Source of the DNA: Candidatus Zixiibacteriota bacterium
Lineage (GTDB): Bacteria > Zixibacteria > MSB-5A5 > GN15 > FEB-12
Reading direction: 5' to 3'
NCBI GenBank assembly: GCA_030591625.1
Contig: JAUVAR010000203.1
Coordinates: 1-5,270, forward strand
Length of the DNA: 5,270 nucleotides
Shown here: positions 1 through 5,270 of the stretch, in pieces
Numbering within the stretch: the first letter of the stretch is position 1
Layout: every line of letters starts with the position of its first letter
Position numbers and translations under genes: made by a program
The notes under the pieces: model-generated
Told to the model about the DNA's origin: nothing
Databases searched by the model: none
What the model saw: only the letters and a program-made list of their open reading frames with translations

Positions 1-882
1 AACATTATTCCAGTCGAGCCTGATTGGCTGTGTTTGGTTTATTGCACCATCGACCGGACTTAAATAAACAGGCAAACTAAGAGGAGGACATTGCTCGGTT
101 GTGAAATCATAGCTTCCATCATTCCAATCACCATAACCACAACTGAAATCAAACGCTCTCACACGCCACCAATAACGAACATCGTTGTCAAGATCAGAAA
201 CATCATAAAATGTCGAGCTACCCTGTACATCTTTTTCGGGCGAACTGAAACTGCTGTCGTTATCAACTTGCACATTGTACCTGTTTGCCCCTTCGACACT
301 GCTCCACTCAAGACGAACCGGCTGCTTCTGATCAATCACACCATCCGCTGGACCAACATAGTCAGGTACACCAGGAACGACACAATCAGTCGCAATAAGA
401 AAGCATCTCTCTCCGGACCATTCAGGTGCAAGTTGTGGATGAGAAACATTTAACGGTGCCCACTTCCAAGTCCCAGCCTGGGGAAAGAACGAGGAATCTA
501 TACAAATATGTTTGCCAACATCAGATACATTGGTTGCTTCAATAGTTATTGTGTAAGCCAGGTCATTGTAATTAGGTTGTAACGCTCCGTCCGCAGAGAA
601 TGTAAAACCTGCAAATCCTAATGTATCTGCAAGCATTCCATCTGTACTGAAGCGCTGAATGTAAGAATTACTGAATGTTTCATCAAATCCGTTTAACCAA
701 GCACCTGTCGTTGATCCCCACGTAGCACCATCGGGGGAGTAAACTCTGAAACCATTTGATATATTATAATTCATATCGGTTAAATTGGTGACTCGGAAAG
801 TAAGGGTGTGGGAATTACCTGCTTCAAAAGTTGTATCATTTCGCAAATTGGTAACTGTCTTCAATGTTATGCTCTGTTCACC
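1..882 (-). repeat. Tandem module, copy 2 (first 294 of 365 codons, cut by window edge)
   Basis: This copy covers residues 392-685: domain A2, the third FN3-like domain and the first 30 residues of a fourth. It aligns with copy 1 at a constant 365-residue offset. By eye, the FN3-like part is more alike between copies than the A domain is. The fourth FN3-like domain begins with Cys656, matching Cys291 of copy 1, so the module evidently continues past the left edge. Whether there is a third copy cannot be seen. Confidence 0.8.
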
Positions 883-2055
883 TATTTCAGCATCAATATC
901 AGTTGTGAATGTCCTATAACCACTATCCCAATCCCCCCAGCCACAACTCGCATGGGTTCTTACACGCCACCAATATTTTGCACCATCTAGAAGTCCTGAT
1001 ACTTCATACCATGATGATACAGTTTCAAAATCATATTCTGGAGAGGAGAAATTGCTATCATTATCAACCTGAACCTGAAACATATCAGATCTACTTAAAT
1101 CAAACCAAGAAAGGTGTACAGGTTGTTTTTGATTTATTGCACCATTTGGAGGGCCTTGATAGACAACAAACCCCGCCTGTTTACAATCTGCAGTTCTGAA
1201 ATCATAACTTCCATCATTCCAATCACCCCAGCCACAGCCGTTGTTATACGCTCGAACCCGCCACCAGTATCTTGTTGAATCAGCAAGACTATAATTAGAG
1301 TAAGAAAGTGACGATGTTTGAATGTCTCTCTCAGGCGAACTGAAATTACTGTCGTTGTCAACCTGAACCTGATAACTGTCAGCACCGCTGACACTACTCC
1401 ACTTAATTCTAACAGGATTAGTCTGGTCTATCGCACCATCTTCTGGACTCACATACTCAGGTATATCGGAGATAGAACAATCAGTACCAATCAGAAAGCA
1501 TATATTGCCGGACCATTCAGGGGAAACCGCTGAGCCACCTCCAGATAGTGGAGCCCATTTCCAGACTCCAGCAGGACGACTCCAGGATGAATCAATACAG
1601 ATATGTTTTCCAGTGTCGCCTGGGTTAGTCGGGCCAATAGTGATAGTCATCGCAACGCTGTCATAGTTCGCCGGGATTCCAAAAGATGGGGTAAAAGTAA
1701 CACCACCAAAACTGACTGTATCGGCGCCTGAACCGTTAGCACTAAACAAATTGAGATAACTTTGTTGAAGAGTGTCATCAAAATTGTTTTCCCAAGCAAT
1801 ATTCGTAGCTACCCAGATTGCACCATCAGGGGAATAAATCCTGAAGCCATTTATGAAATTATATGTATTCGATGTGTTGTTTGTCAGTCTAAGCGAAAAC
1901 TTATGAGTGTAGCCTGCCTGAAGAGTAGAATCGTTTATCGTATTGGTGACAGATTCTAAACTGATCATCTGATCACCTGCAAGAGCTGAATCAGCAACAG
2001 TTAATACTGTCAATATCATTATCGAAAAGATCATAAGACGCATGAACTTAATCAT
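1..2055 (-). CDS. Large exported repeat protein, N-terminal 685 residues (C-terminus beyond window)
   Basis: The frame stays open for 685 codons from the ATG at 2055 to the left edge. Residues 1-26 form a signal peptide: Lys3 and Arg6, a hydrophobic stretch at 7-20, and an A-L-A cleavage site before Gly27. The mature part has domain A1 (about 29-190), two fibronectin-III-like domains (193-289, 291-386), domain A2 (393-555), a third FN3-like domain (558-654) and the start of a fourth (656 on). FN3-like signs are the repeated V-Q-V-D-N-D-S strand, Y-W-W-R-V-R and a closing Y-D-F-x-T. The A domain carries Y-S-P-D-G-A-x-W, K-H-I-C-I-D-S-S, W-K-W-A-P and P-E-W-S-G. I do not recognise A as a named family. 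A surface or secreted adhesive or structural role is inferred. A GAAAG eight bases upstream is a weak ribosome site, and ATG at 2043 is an alternative start. A type IX sorting tail may follow beyond the window but is not seen. Confidence 0.85.
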   Translation of the reverse strand, partial: MIKFMRLMIFSIMILTVLTVADSALAGDQMISLESVTNTINDSTLQAGYTHKFSLRLTNNTSNTYNFINGFRIYSPDGAIWVATNIAWENNFDDTLQQSYLNLFSANGSGADTVSFGGVTFTPSFGIPANYDSVAMTITIGPTNPGDTGKHICIDSSWSRPAGVWKWAPLSGGGSAVSPEWSGNICFLIGTDCSISDIPEYVSPEDGAIDQTNPVRIKWSSVSGADSYQVQVDNDSNFSSPERDIQTSSLSYSNYSLADSTRYWWRVRAYNNGCGWGDWNDGSYDFRTADCKQAGFVVYQGPPNGAINQKQPVHLSWFDLSRSDMFQVQVDNDSNFSSPEYDFETVSSWYEVSGLLDGAKYWWRVRTHASCGWGDWDSGYRTFTTDIDAEIGEQSITLKTVTNLRNDTTFEAGNSHTLTFRVTNLTDMNYNISNGFRVYSPDGATWGSTTGAWLNGFDETFSNSYIQRFSTDGMLADTLGFAGFTFSADGALQPNYNDLAYTITIEATNVSDVGKHICIDSSFFPQAGTWKWAPLNVSHPQLAPEWSGERCFLIATDCVVPGVPDYVGPADGVIDQKQPVRLEWSSVEGANRYNVQVDNDSSFSSPEKDVQGSSTFYDVSDLDNDVRYWWRVRAFDFSCGYGDWNDGSYDFTTEQCPPLSLPVYLSPVDGAINQTQPIRLDWNNV
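883..1977 (-). repeat. Tandem module, copy 1 (365 codons: A domain + two FN3-like domains)
   Basis: This copy covers residues 27-391, so it begins exactly at the predicted mature N-terminus. Landmarks recur 365 residues later: Y-S-P-D-G-A at 74 and 439, K-H-I-C-I-D-S-S at 150 and 515, P-E-W-S-G at 179 and 544, and Y-W-W-R-V-R at 263 and 628. In DNA, the same GCGAACTGAA string occurs at 1335 and 240, which is 1095 bases apart. The copies differ by many substitutions but show no net indel at these landmarks. Confidence 0.85.
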
Positions 2056-2454
2056 AACATTTTCTTTCGTTTACAATAAATTCTATATTTTCATTAACAT
2101 AAATTCAGTCTTAGAACCAAGAGACCATTGATATAAGTTGTGAGGTTATTATGGGAGTTTAGAAAGTCTTGTATGTCAAAAAAACTCACCTCACTCTAAG
2201 CTCTATCTCATCCTCCGAATATGAAGGCACTGGGCCAGTGGTATGAATCGGAAAGGACAAGTAGTCTATCGATGTAATATGTCTCCTCTTTAAGATAATA
2301 TAGAAGACGTGATTCGCAAGTGTTTTGTCCAATTTTATCTATAATCCCGTTTTCCAACCCCACTCCCGTAACCCATTAGAATAGTAGCTTTATATTAAAA
2401 AACTGAATCCTGAATAAACATTACCCTCTTCTGAAGACCTTCCACATCGACATA
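2056..2454. other. Intergenic region of about 400 bases, no convincing gene
   Basis: Neither strand holds a credible coding region here. It lies downstream of the YejM-like gene and upstream of the large repeat-protein gene, so a minus-strand promoter for the latter is expected. The best candidate is a TTGACA on the minus strand (2174-2179), but the nearest -10-like CATAAT (2148-2153) lies 20 bases away, longer than the usual 16-18, so I do not call it. I see no clear hairpin plus T-tract terminator after the YejM-like stop. A run of seven A on the plus strand (2178-2184) has no stem in front of it on either strand. Confidence 0.6.
2228..2240. repeat. Short perfect inverted repeat (CACTGG-G-CCAGTG)
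   Basis: Six-base arms flank a single central G, in the middle of the 400-base intergenic region. The symmetry would suit a dimeric DNA-binding protein or a small hairpin. No T-tract follows on either strand, so it is not a usual terminator. It lies about 170 bases upstream of the repeat-protein start. Chance occurrence is quite possible. Confidence 0.3.
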
Positions 2455-4308
2455 CTACTTATAATAATACCGATTCACCTGCCCAATAACTTCATTCATC
2501 AATACTGTATCAAGTTTTGCATCAGAAATATAGTCAAGATTCAGATCGGTAATATCATAAGCACAATCGGAGTGGATTATTGTTATTCGATCCTCCTCGA
2601 TAATCCCACAATGGTCATGACTGTTGACCAACAACCATTTACGATCACTAAAATCAAAGAGATTCTTGCCAACACTATAATCTGTCACAGGGTTAATACT
2701 TCCAAACATATTTTGCATCAACGTCGGAACAATATCATAATGCGAAGTCCAATGATCATAAACCTGAGGCTCCATCCCCGGCCATTTCATCATGAACGGA
2801 ACACCAATCTGAATAGCTGAATAATTTCCGTTATGCCCCCAGTATCCTTTTTTATTTTCATTGAATTCCTGACCATGATCCCCGGTAATAATTACAATTG
2901 TATTGTCCAACAAGTTTTTCTCTCGCAAGTCTTCCAAAACAACATTCACCAACGAGTCTTCATACCATGCAATATTTCTGTACAAGTTCCACATCGGCTC
3001 AACATCCATATCGTCAGAAAGATTTCCATACGGCGTATAGCGCACCGATGGCTGAAACGGACCATCATAATCTTTGGGGACTGTATTGGGATGAAGCGCA
3101 TCGTAGAAGAGAAAGCCAAAAAACGGTTTCGAAGAATCAGAATCCGATAACTGCTCAGTAAATCCAAGCCAGTCTTCGGTGATTACTTTATCCCGATGAA
3201 ACGACGAAGGTCCTTCAGTACGCAACCTCAGATTCTCAATTTCTGCGAAAACCGTTTTATCGAACGGTGGACTTGTCAAACTCGCACTTGTAAATATCCC
3301 AGTTTTGTAATTGTTCGCTTTGAGATGATCTATAAGAACCGGCGACTTACCTGACGCAAGCATATCATACCAATAGATTCCGGGAATACTATAGAAAATC
3401 GAAAAAACACCTGACCGAGTTCCATTGCTGCCACTATAATGTTTGTTGAATCTAATACCTTCATTAGCAAATGACGTAAGATGTGGCATCGTTGTTTCAT
3501 CAAACACACGCGTACTCCATGAATCAAGCAGCACAATCAAAACGTTCATTTTAGAATCTAAAATAGTGTCAGTCATTATAGGTGCTATTGGATAATTCAA
3601 TTCTCTCGGCGTGTCGCTATCAGTCCGAATCAGGTCAATGCAATCCTGACCAATAGACTTAATCCCATATTTATGAAGCAGCATATTTGCAGTTGTTGGA
3701 AAATATAACGGGAACGAATCTGTTATACGTACGATCTGTCGGTATCCGGTCATATCGGCCCAGCCATACATCGAATAACTAAAGAACAACATAACAGCCA
3801 CAGTTACTAAAATGCACCTGCCACCTATGAGCCTTGATGCCCTACGAAGAGTATCAAGTTTTCTGAACGCATAAATTTCTATAAACAATAGAACGCCCAC
3901 TACCGAGGCTACCAGTAAATACTGTGTATAGTGAAAATAAAATATATCTGTACCTGCTCCCCCAAAAACAAGTTCCAACGCAAAACTATTGATATGAAAA
4001 CGGTAGAAGTCATAAACAAATGTGTCAATCCCGATAACCCCCAGCCCGACCGCTACAATTACAGCTCCCCAGACAGCCAGAACCGATCGACGTGGAATCA
4101 ACAATGCAACCGGTACAAATAGAAGTATGTAGGGCAGGAATGTTAACGAAATGAAATGGCTTAGTGTTGCCGGACCGATATATAGCCATGTCCAGAAACC
4201 TTCAAGAGGCGATGGATGTCGTGCGTAACGAAGTGCGATCAACAGGACAAATATCGAGTTAAGCAGGAAGAACCAGCCACCTAAATGAAGTGCGTCTCGC
4301 CTTGTCAA
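2455..4308 (-). CDS. yejM: YejM/PbgA-family inner-membrane sulfatase-fold protein (DUF3413 + sulfatase)
   Basis: This 617-residue protein has about five N-terminal membrane helices (roughly 11-27, 49-71, 77-95, 128-147, 164-181). An extracytoplasmic alkaline-phosphatase/sulfatase-fold domain follows from about 254. Similarity to E. coli YejM (586 residues) is recognisable throughout: W-A-D-x-x-x-Y-R at 183-190, S-F-P-L-Y-F-P-T-T-A, V-F-S-I-F-Y-S-I, N-T-I-V-I-I-T and the P-T-L-M-Q region at 528-532. In enterobacteria YejM/PbgA (LapC) controls LPS synthesis by restraining LapB-FtsH degradation of LpxC. Whether that holds here is inference. Unlike E. coli YejM, this copy keeps G-D-H-G at 476-479, plus Asp262, Thr297 in N-G-T-R-S-G (the place of the nucleophile in LtaS-like enzymes), His406 and His492. 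It may therefore be an active phosphotransferase or hydrolase. Other possible readings are an LtaS-like or phosphoethanolamine-transferase-like enzyme. The start is TTG; the in-frame codon four triplets upstream is TAG, so no earlier start exists. Confidence 0.88.
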   Translation of the reverse strand: MTRRDALHLGGWFFLLNSIFVLLIALRYARHPSPLEGFWTWLYIGPATLSHFISLTFLPYILLFVPVALLIPRRSVLAVWGAVIVAVGLGVIGIDTFVYDFYRFHINSFALELVFGGAGTDIFYFHYTQYLLVASVVGVLLFIEIYAFRKLDTLRRASRLIGGRCILVTVAVMLFFSYSMYGWADMTGYRQIVRITDSFPLYFPTTANMLLHKYGIKSIGQDCIDLIRTDSDTPRELNYPIAPIMTDTILDSKMNVLIVLLDSWSTRVFDETTMPHLTSFANEGIRFNKHYSGSNGTRSGVFSIFYSIPGIYWYDMLASGKSPVLIDHLKANNYKTGIFTSASLTSPPFDKTVFAEIENLRLRTEGPSSFHRDKVITEDWLGFTEQLSDSDSSKPFFGFLFYDALHPNTVPKDYDGPFQPSVRYTPYGNLSDDMDVEPMWNLYRNIAWYEDSLVNVVLEDLREKNLLDNTIVIITGDHGQEFNENKKGYWGHNGNYSAIQIGVPFMMKWPGMEPQVYDHWTSHYDIVPTLMQNMFGSINPVTDYSVGKNLFDFSDRKWLLVNSHDHCGIIEEDRITIIHSDCAYDITDLNLDYISDAKLDTVLMNEVIGQVNRYYYK

Positions 4309-4312
4309 AAGA

Positions 4313-4319
4313 CACCTCT
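4313..4319 (-). promoter_or_regulatory. Ribosome binding site that fixes the TTG start of the YejM-like gene
   Basis: Read on the minus strand this is AGAGGTG, with GAGG six bases before the TTG at 4306-4308. An in-frame TAG at 4318-4320 overlaps the site and rules out any longer protein. The first residues after TTG (T-R-R-D-A-L-H-L-G-G-W) lead straight into the first membrane helix, as in E. coli YejM. Confidence 0.7.
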
Positions 4320-4346
4320 ATCCACAGGATATAAGTCATTTGTAGT

Positions 4347-4376
4347 ATTATAATTTTGCATTATTCTTGCAGGCAA
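4347..4376 (-). promoter_or_regulatory. Candidate promoter of the YejM-like gene (TTGCCT - 18 - TATAAT)
   Basis: On the minus strand a perfect TATAAT (4352 down to 4347) lies 18 bases from TTGCCT (4376 to 4371), which matches four of six bases of TTGACA. Transcription would start near 4340, giving a leader of about 30 bases that includes the ribosome site. The overlapping plus-strand bases 4349-4354 also read TATAAT, and 4351-4358 read TAATTTTG, which fits the Bacteroidota TAnnTTTG pattern. No good plus-strand -35 element is seen. The same AT-rich core could serve both divergent genes. This rests on motif matching only. Confidence 0.35.
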
Positions 4377-4379
4377 CAT

Positions 4380-4418
4380 AGAGAAATCGGACAGGACAAA
4401 CAACGACATAATTTCTCT
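4380..4418 (+). repeat. Inverted repeat in the tautomerase-gene leader (8-bp arms)
   Basis: AGAGAAAT (4380-4387) and ATTTCTCT (4411-4418) are perfect inverted copies separated by 23 bases. If the tautomerase gene is transcribed from the TATAAT at 4349-4354, this would form a stem early in its leader. An eight-base repeat in AT-rich DNA can arise by chance. Confidence 0.3.
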
Positions 4419-4419
4419 T

Positions 4420-4462
4420 GGATAATTGGAGCTAAATATTATTTGATAATTCCCTATTATCC
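4420..4462 (+). repeat. Second inverted repeat in the tautomerase-gene leader (10-bp arms, one mismatch)
   Basis: GGATAATTGG (4420-4429) pairs with CCTATTATCC (4453-4462) apart from one T-T mismatch, with a 23-base loop. It begins two bases after the previous repeat ends. The loop contains a direct copy of GATAATT (4421-4427 and 4445-4451), so the region could instead be a protein-binding site with repeated half-sites. Function is unknown. Confidence 0.3.
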
Positions 4463-4507
4463 TTACTTTATTCGTACTATAGAGAAGAATATATTATTGC
4501 TCAAAAT

Positions 4508-4512
4508 AAGGA
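4508..4512 (+). promoter_or_regulatory. Ribosome binding site that fixes the tautomerase start
   Basis: AAGGA lies eight bases before the ATG at 4521. This ATG is followed directly by a Pro codon, which the tautomerase superfamily needs as its N-terminal catalytic residue. An open frame continues upstream to an ATG at 4356, but using it would bury the proline. Confidence 0.75.
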
Positions 4513-4520
4513 AAACAACT

Positions 4521-4943
4521 ATGCCCTGCCTCGAAATCAGTCTGCCCAACACAGATACAGAAACCAAAGAAAAATTAACAATCGGGCTTACAGAAGCGTT
4601 TGATAAGGCGACAAAATTCGGGGCTGAGATTTTTGGAATAAGATTTCATGAATACGAATTTGGTCAGGTCGCATCAGGTGGCAAATTGTGTGACAACAAT
4701 ACTCCACGTCCATACTTGCACATGCTTTTGTATTGCCCTCGTATTAACCGAGAAACAAAACAAAATCTTGTCCATTCATTTACCAAAGCATTCACACAGG
4801 CAGCTGGCAACGATGACTGGAAACCGGTGATTCATATTTGCGAACATCCGTACGATAATGTTGGCGTAAATGGTGAACTTCTATCGGATGCAATCGAAGA
4901 ATTAAAGAACCAAAAGTTCTACTACGAAGTCACAGATAAGTAA
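4521..4943 (+). CDS. Fused 4-oxalocrotonate tautomerase superfamily protein
   Basis: This 140-residue cytosolic protein starts M-P-C-L-E-I. After Met removal the N-terminal Pro would be the catalytic base typical of the superfamily. It holds two beta-alpha-beta units. The first spans about residues 2-58 (strand, then helix T-K-E-K-L-T-x-G-L-T-E-A-F, then strand F-G-I-R-F-H-E-Y). The second spans about 64-123 (R-P-Y-L-H-M-L-L-Y, helix T-K-Q-N-L-V-H-S-F-T-K-A-F, then V-I-H-I-C-E-H-P-Y and N-V-G-V-N-G-E-L-L-S-D). The closing N-x-G-x-x-G-x-x-x-S-D is a classic 4-OT ending. The length resembles fused members such as cis-CaaD and MSAD rather than the 60-80-residue single-unit enzymes. The second unit lacks an N-terminal Pro, as expected in a fusion. 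The substrate cannot be told from sequence; keto-enol tautomerisation or hydrolytic dehalogenation-type chemistry are family possibilities. It ends with tandem TAA TAA. It is divergent from the YejM-like gene and convergent with the gene on its right. Confidence 0.85.
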   Translation: MPCLEISLPNTDTETKEKLTIGLTEAFDKATKFGAEIFGIRFHEYEFGQVASGGKLCDNNTPRPYLHMLLYCPRINRETKQNLVHSFTKAFTQAAGNDDWKPVIHICEHPYDNVGVNGELLSDAIEELKNQKFYYEVTDK

Positions 4944-4993
4944 TAAGTTTATACGAGAGATTACACTGCTTGTTGGAGAGCTAAAAGTGTATC

Positions 4994-5014
4994 CCACCAT
5001 TTGGTTGGCTTTTT
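4994..5014 (+). terminator. Candidate intrinsic terminator of the tautomerase gene
   Basis: CCACC (4994-4998), loop ATTT and GGTTGG (5003-5008) form a five-pair GC-rich stem with one bulged T. C and five T (5010-5014) follow directly. It lies about 50 bases after the stop codon, in the right orientation. The stem is short, so confidence is moderate. Confidence 0.5.
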
Positions 5015-5021
5015 AAAAGTT

Positions 5022-5065
5022 GTGTCGGGTCTTGATTCCGCGTAAGCGGAATTGTGACCTGACAC
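5022..5065 (+). repeat. Strong 44-base imperfect palindrome between convergent genes (REP-like)
   Basis: GTGTCGGGTC (5022-5031) pairs with GACCTGACAC (5056-5065), and inside it ATTCCGC (5035-5041) pairs with GCGGAAT (5046-5052) around the loop GTAA. Nearly all positions pair; only one T-T mismatch (5032/5055) interrupts the stem. Three pairs are G-T (5027/5060, 5033/5054, 5034/5053): these pair in plus-strand RNA but become A-C mismatches in minus-strand RNA, which favours a plus-strand transcript. No T-tract follows, so it is not a standard intrinsic terminator. It could be a REP-type intergenic repeat, an mRNA 3'-end stabiliser or a terminator accessory. Only one copy is in the window. Confidence 0.75.
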
Positions 5066-5107
5066 TTGCACTTGATCTGAATAGTGTGATCAGCCCTCTT
5101 CTGTACA

Positions 5108-5121
5108 CCACCTTTAGGTGG
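5108..5121. repeat. Small perfect hairpin CCACC-TTTA-GGTGG near the right-edge gene stop
   Basis: Five-base GC-rich arms flank a four-base loop, 21 bases after the minus-strand stop codon at 5143-5145. In the minus direction no T-run follows. In the plus direction GTTTATAAT follows, which is only a weak T-tract. It may help end transcription of either convergent gene. It resembles the hairpin at 4994-5008 in its arm bases. Confidence 0.35.
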
Positions 5122-5142
5122 GTTTATAATTATTAGAACACC

Positions 5143-5270
5143 CTACTTCAATAAGACCATCTGTTTTGTTTGTACAAAGTCCCCTACAGTTAATTTATAC
5201 AAATAAATCCCCGACGCTGCCTCGCGACCATCCTTGAACTTCGTATCCCAATAAGCCGTATGTCTTCCTG
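5143..5270 (-). CDS. C-terminal end of a secreted protein with type IX-like (FlgD-Ig-like) sorting tail
   Basis: Only the last 41 residues are inside the window, ending at TAG (5143-5145). They read as a typical C-terminal tail: H-T-A-Y-W-D-T-K, then G-R-E-A-A-S-G-I-Y-L-Y-K-L-T-V-G-D-F, ending T-K-Q-M-V-L-L-K. The W-D...G...A-S-G-I-Y-x-Y-x-L...K-x-M-V-L-L-K pattern is shared by the FlgD-Ig-like and Por-secretion-system sorting domains of FCB-group bacteria. There it directs export through the outer membrane by the type IX system and is often removed afterwards. The passenger domain lies off the right edge and its function is unknown. The gene converges on the tautomerase gene. Confidence 0.8.
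   Translation of the reverse strand, partial: GRHTAYWDTKFKDGREAASGIYLYKLTVGDFVQTKQMVLLK

Noticed and set aside
91..453. Open frame on the plus strand opposite the repeat protein
   Set aside because: It is antisense to the continuous minus-strand frame, has a low-complexity composition with many Ile, Thr and Arg, and resembles no family. The same pattern recurs 1095 bases away because the DNA is duplicated.
1..1977. Repeated DNA strings considered as a CRISPR array or insertion sequence
   Set aside because: The repeats lie 1095 bases apart inside one open reading frame and encode protein domains. There are no short regular spacers, terminal inverted repeats or transposase.
2148..2184. TTGACA plus CATAAT as promoter of the repeat-protein gene, or the seven-A run as a terminator
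   Set aside because: The promoter spacer would be 20 bases, too long for a normal sigma-70-type promoter. The A-run has no stem next to it on either strand.
2221..2277. Eighteen-codon open frame (M-K-A-L-G-Q-W-Y...) in the intergenic region
   Set aside because: No ribosome binding site precedes it; the bases before it are CCTCC-like, the wrong strand sense. A frame this short is expected by chance.
2431..2450. Possible terminator just after the YejM-like stop codon
   Set aside because: The TTCAG strings there are direct copies, not inverted ones, so no stable stem forms before the T-run at 2397-2402.
4356..4520. N-terminal extension of the tautomerase to an upstream ATG
   Set aside because: The extension has no domain character, no ribosome site stands out before 4356, and it would bury the catalytic N-terminal Pro. 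The AAGGA before 4521 explains the start.
5073..5092. TGATC...GATCA inverted repeat next to the palindrome
   Set aside because: The arms are only five bases with a ten-base gap and no T-tract, so it is well within chance expectation.

Overview
The window looks like a chromosomal segment of a diderm (outer-membrane) bacterium with a moderately AT-rich genome. At the right edge is the end of a protein with a C-terminal tail of the gliding-bacteria type (type IX secretion sorting tail, FlgD-Ig-like). At the left is a large, repetitive exported protein with a signal peptide. Together with a YejM/PbgA-type inner-membrane protein, these suggest a member of the Fibrobacterota-Chlorobiota-Bacteroidota (FCB) group or one of its candidate phyla, such as Zixibacteria-like lineages. 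The phylum is inferred from protein style only and is not proven.

Layout from left to right. (1) Positions 1-2055, minus strand: the first 685 residues of an exported protein that runs off the left edge. After a signal peptide it consists of a 365-residue module, one unnamed beta-rich domain plus two fibronectin-III-like domains, repeated in tandem with no net length change at the landmarks compared. (2) Positions 2056-2454: about 400 bases with no convincing gene. (3) Positions 2455-4308, minus strand: a complete 617-residue membrane-anchored sulfatase-fold protein of the YejM/PbgA (DUF3413) family. It starts at TTG with a good ribosome binding site and keeps the Asp-His metal motif that E. 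coli YejM has lost. (4) Positions 4309-4520: a divergent intergenic region with a TATAAT box readable on both strands and two inverted repeats. (5) Positions 4521-4943, plus strand: a two-unit fused member of the 4-oxalocrotonate tautomerase superfamily with Pro directly after Met. (6) Positions 4944-5142: a convergent intergenic region with a terminator-like hairpin, a strong 44-base imperfect palindrome and a small hairpin. (7) Positions 5143-5270, minus strand: the last 41 residues of a secreted protein with a sorting tail.

The genes do not form an obvious pathway. The two minus-strand genes on the left both act in the cell envelope or beyond it, but about 400 bases separate them and operon membership is not shown. 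I see no CRISPR array, transposase, tRNA or rRNA. I do not see a clear new multi-gene system. The most notable points are the 365-residue module duplication, the YejM homologue with an apparently intact catalytic site, and the intergenic palindrome whose G-U pairs favour plus-strand RNA.
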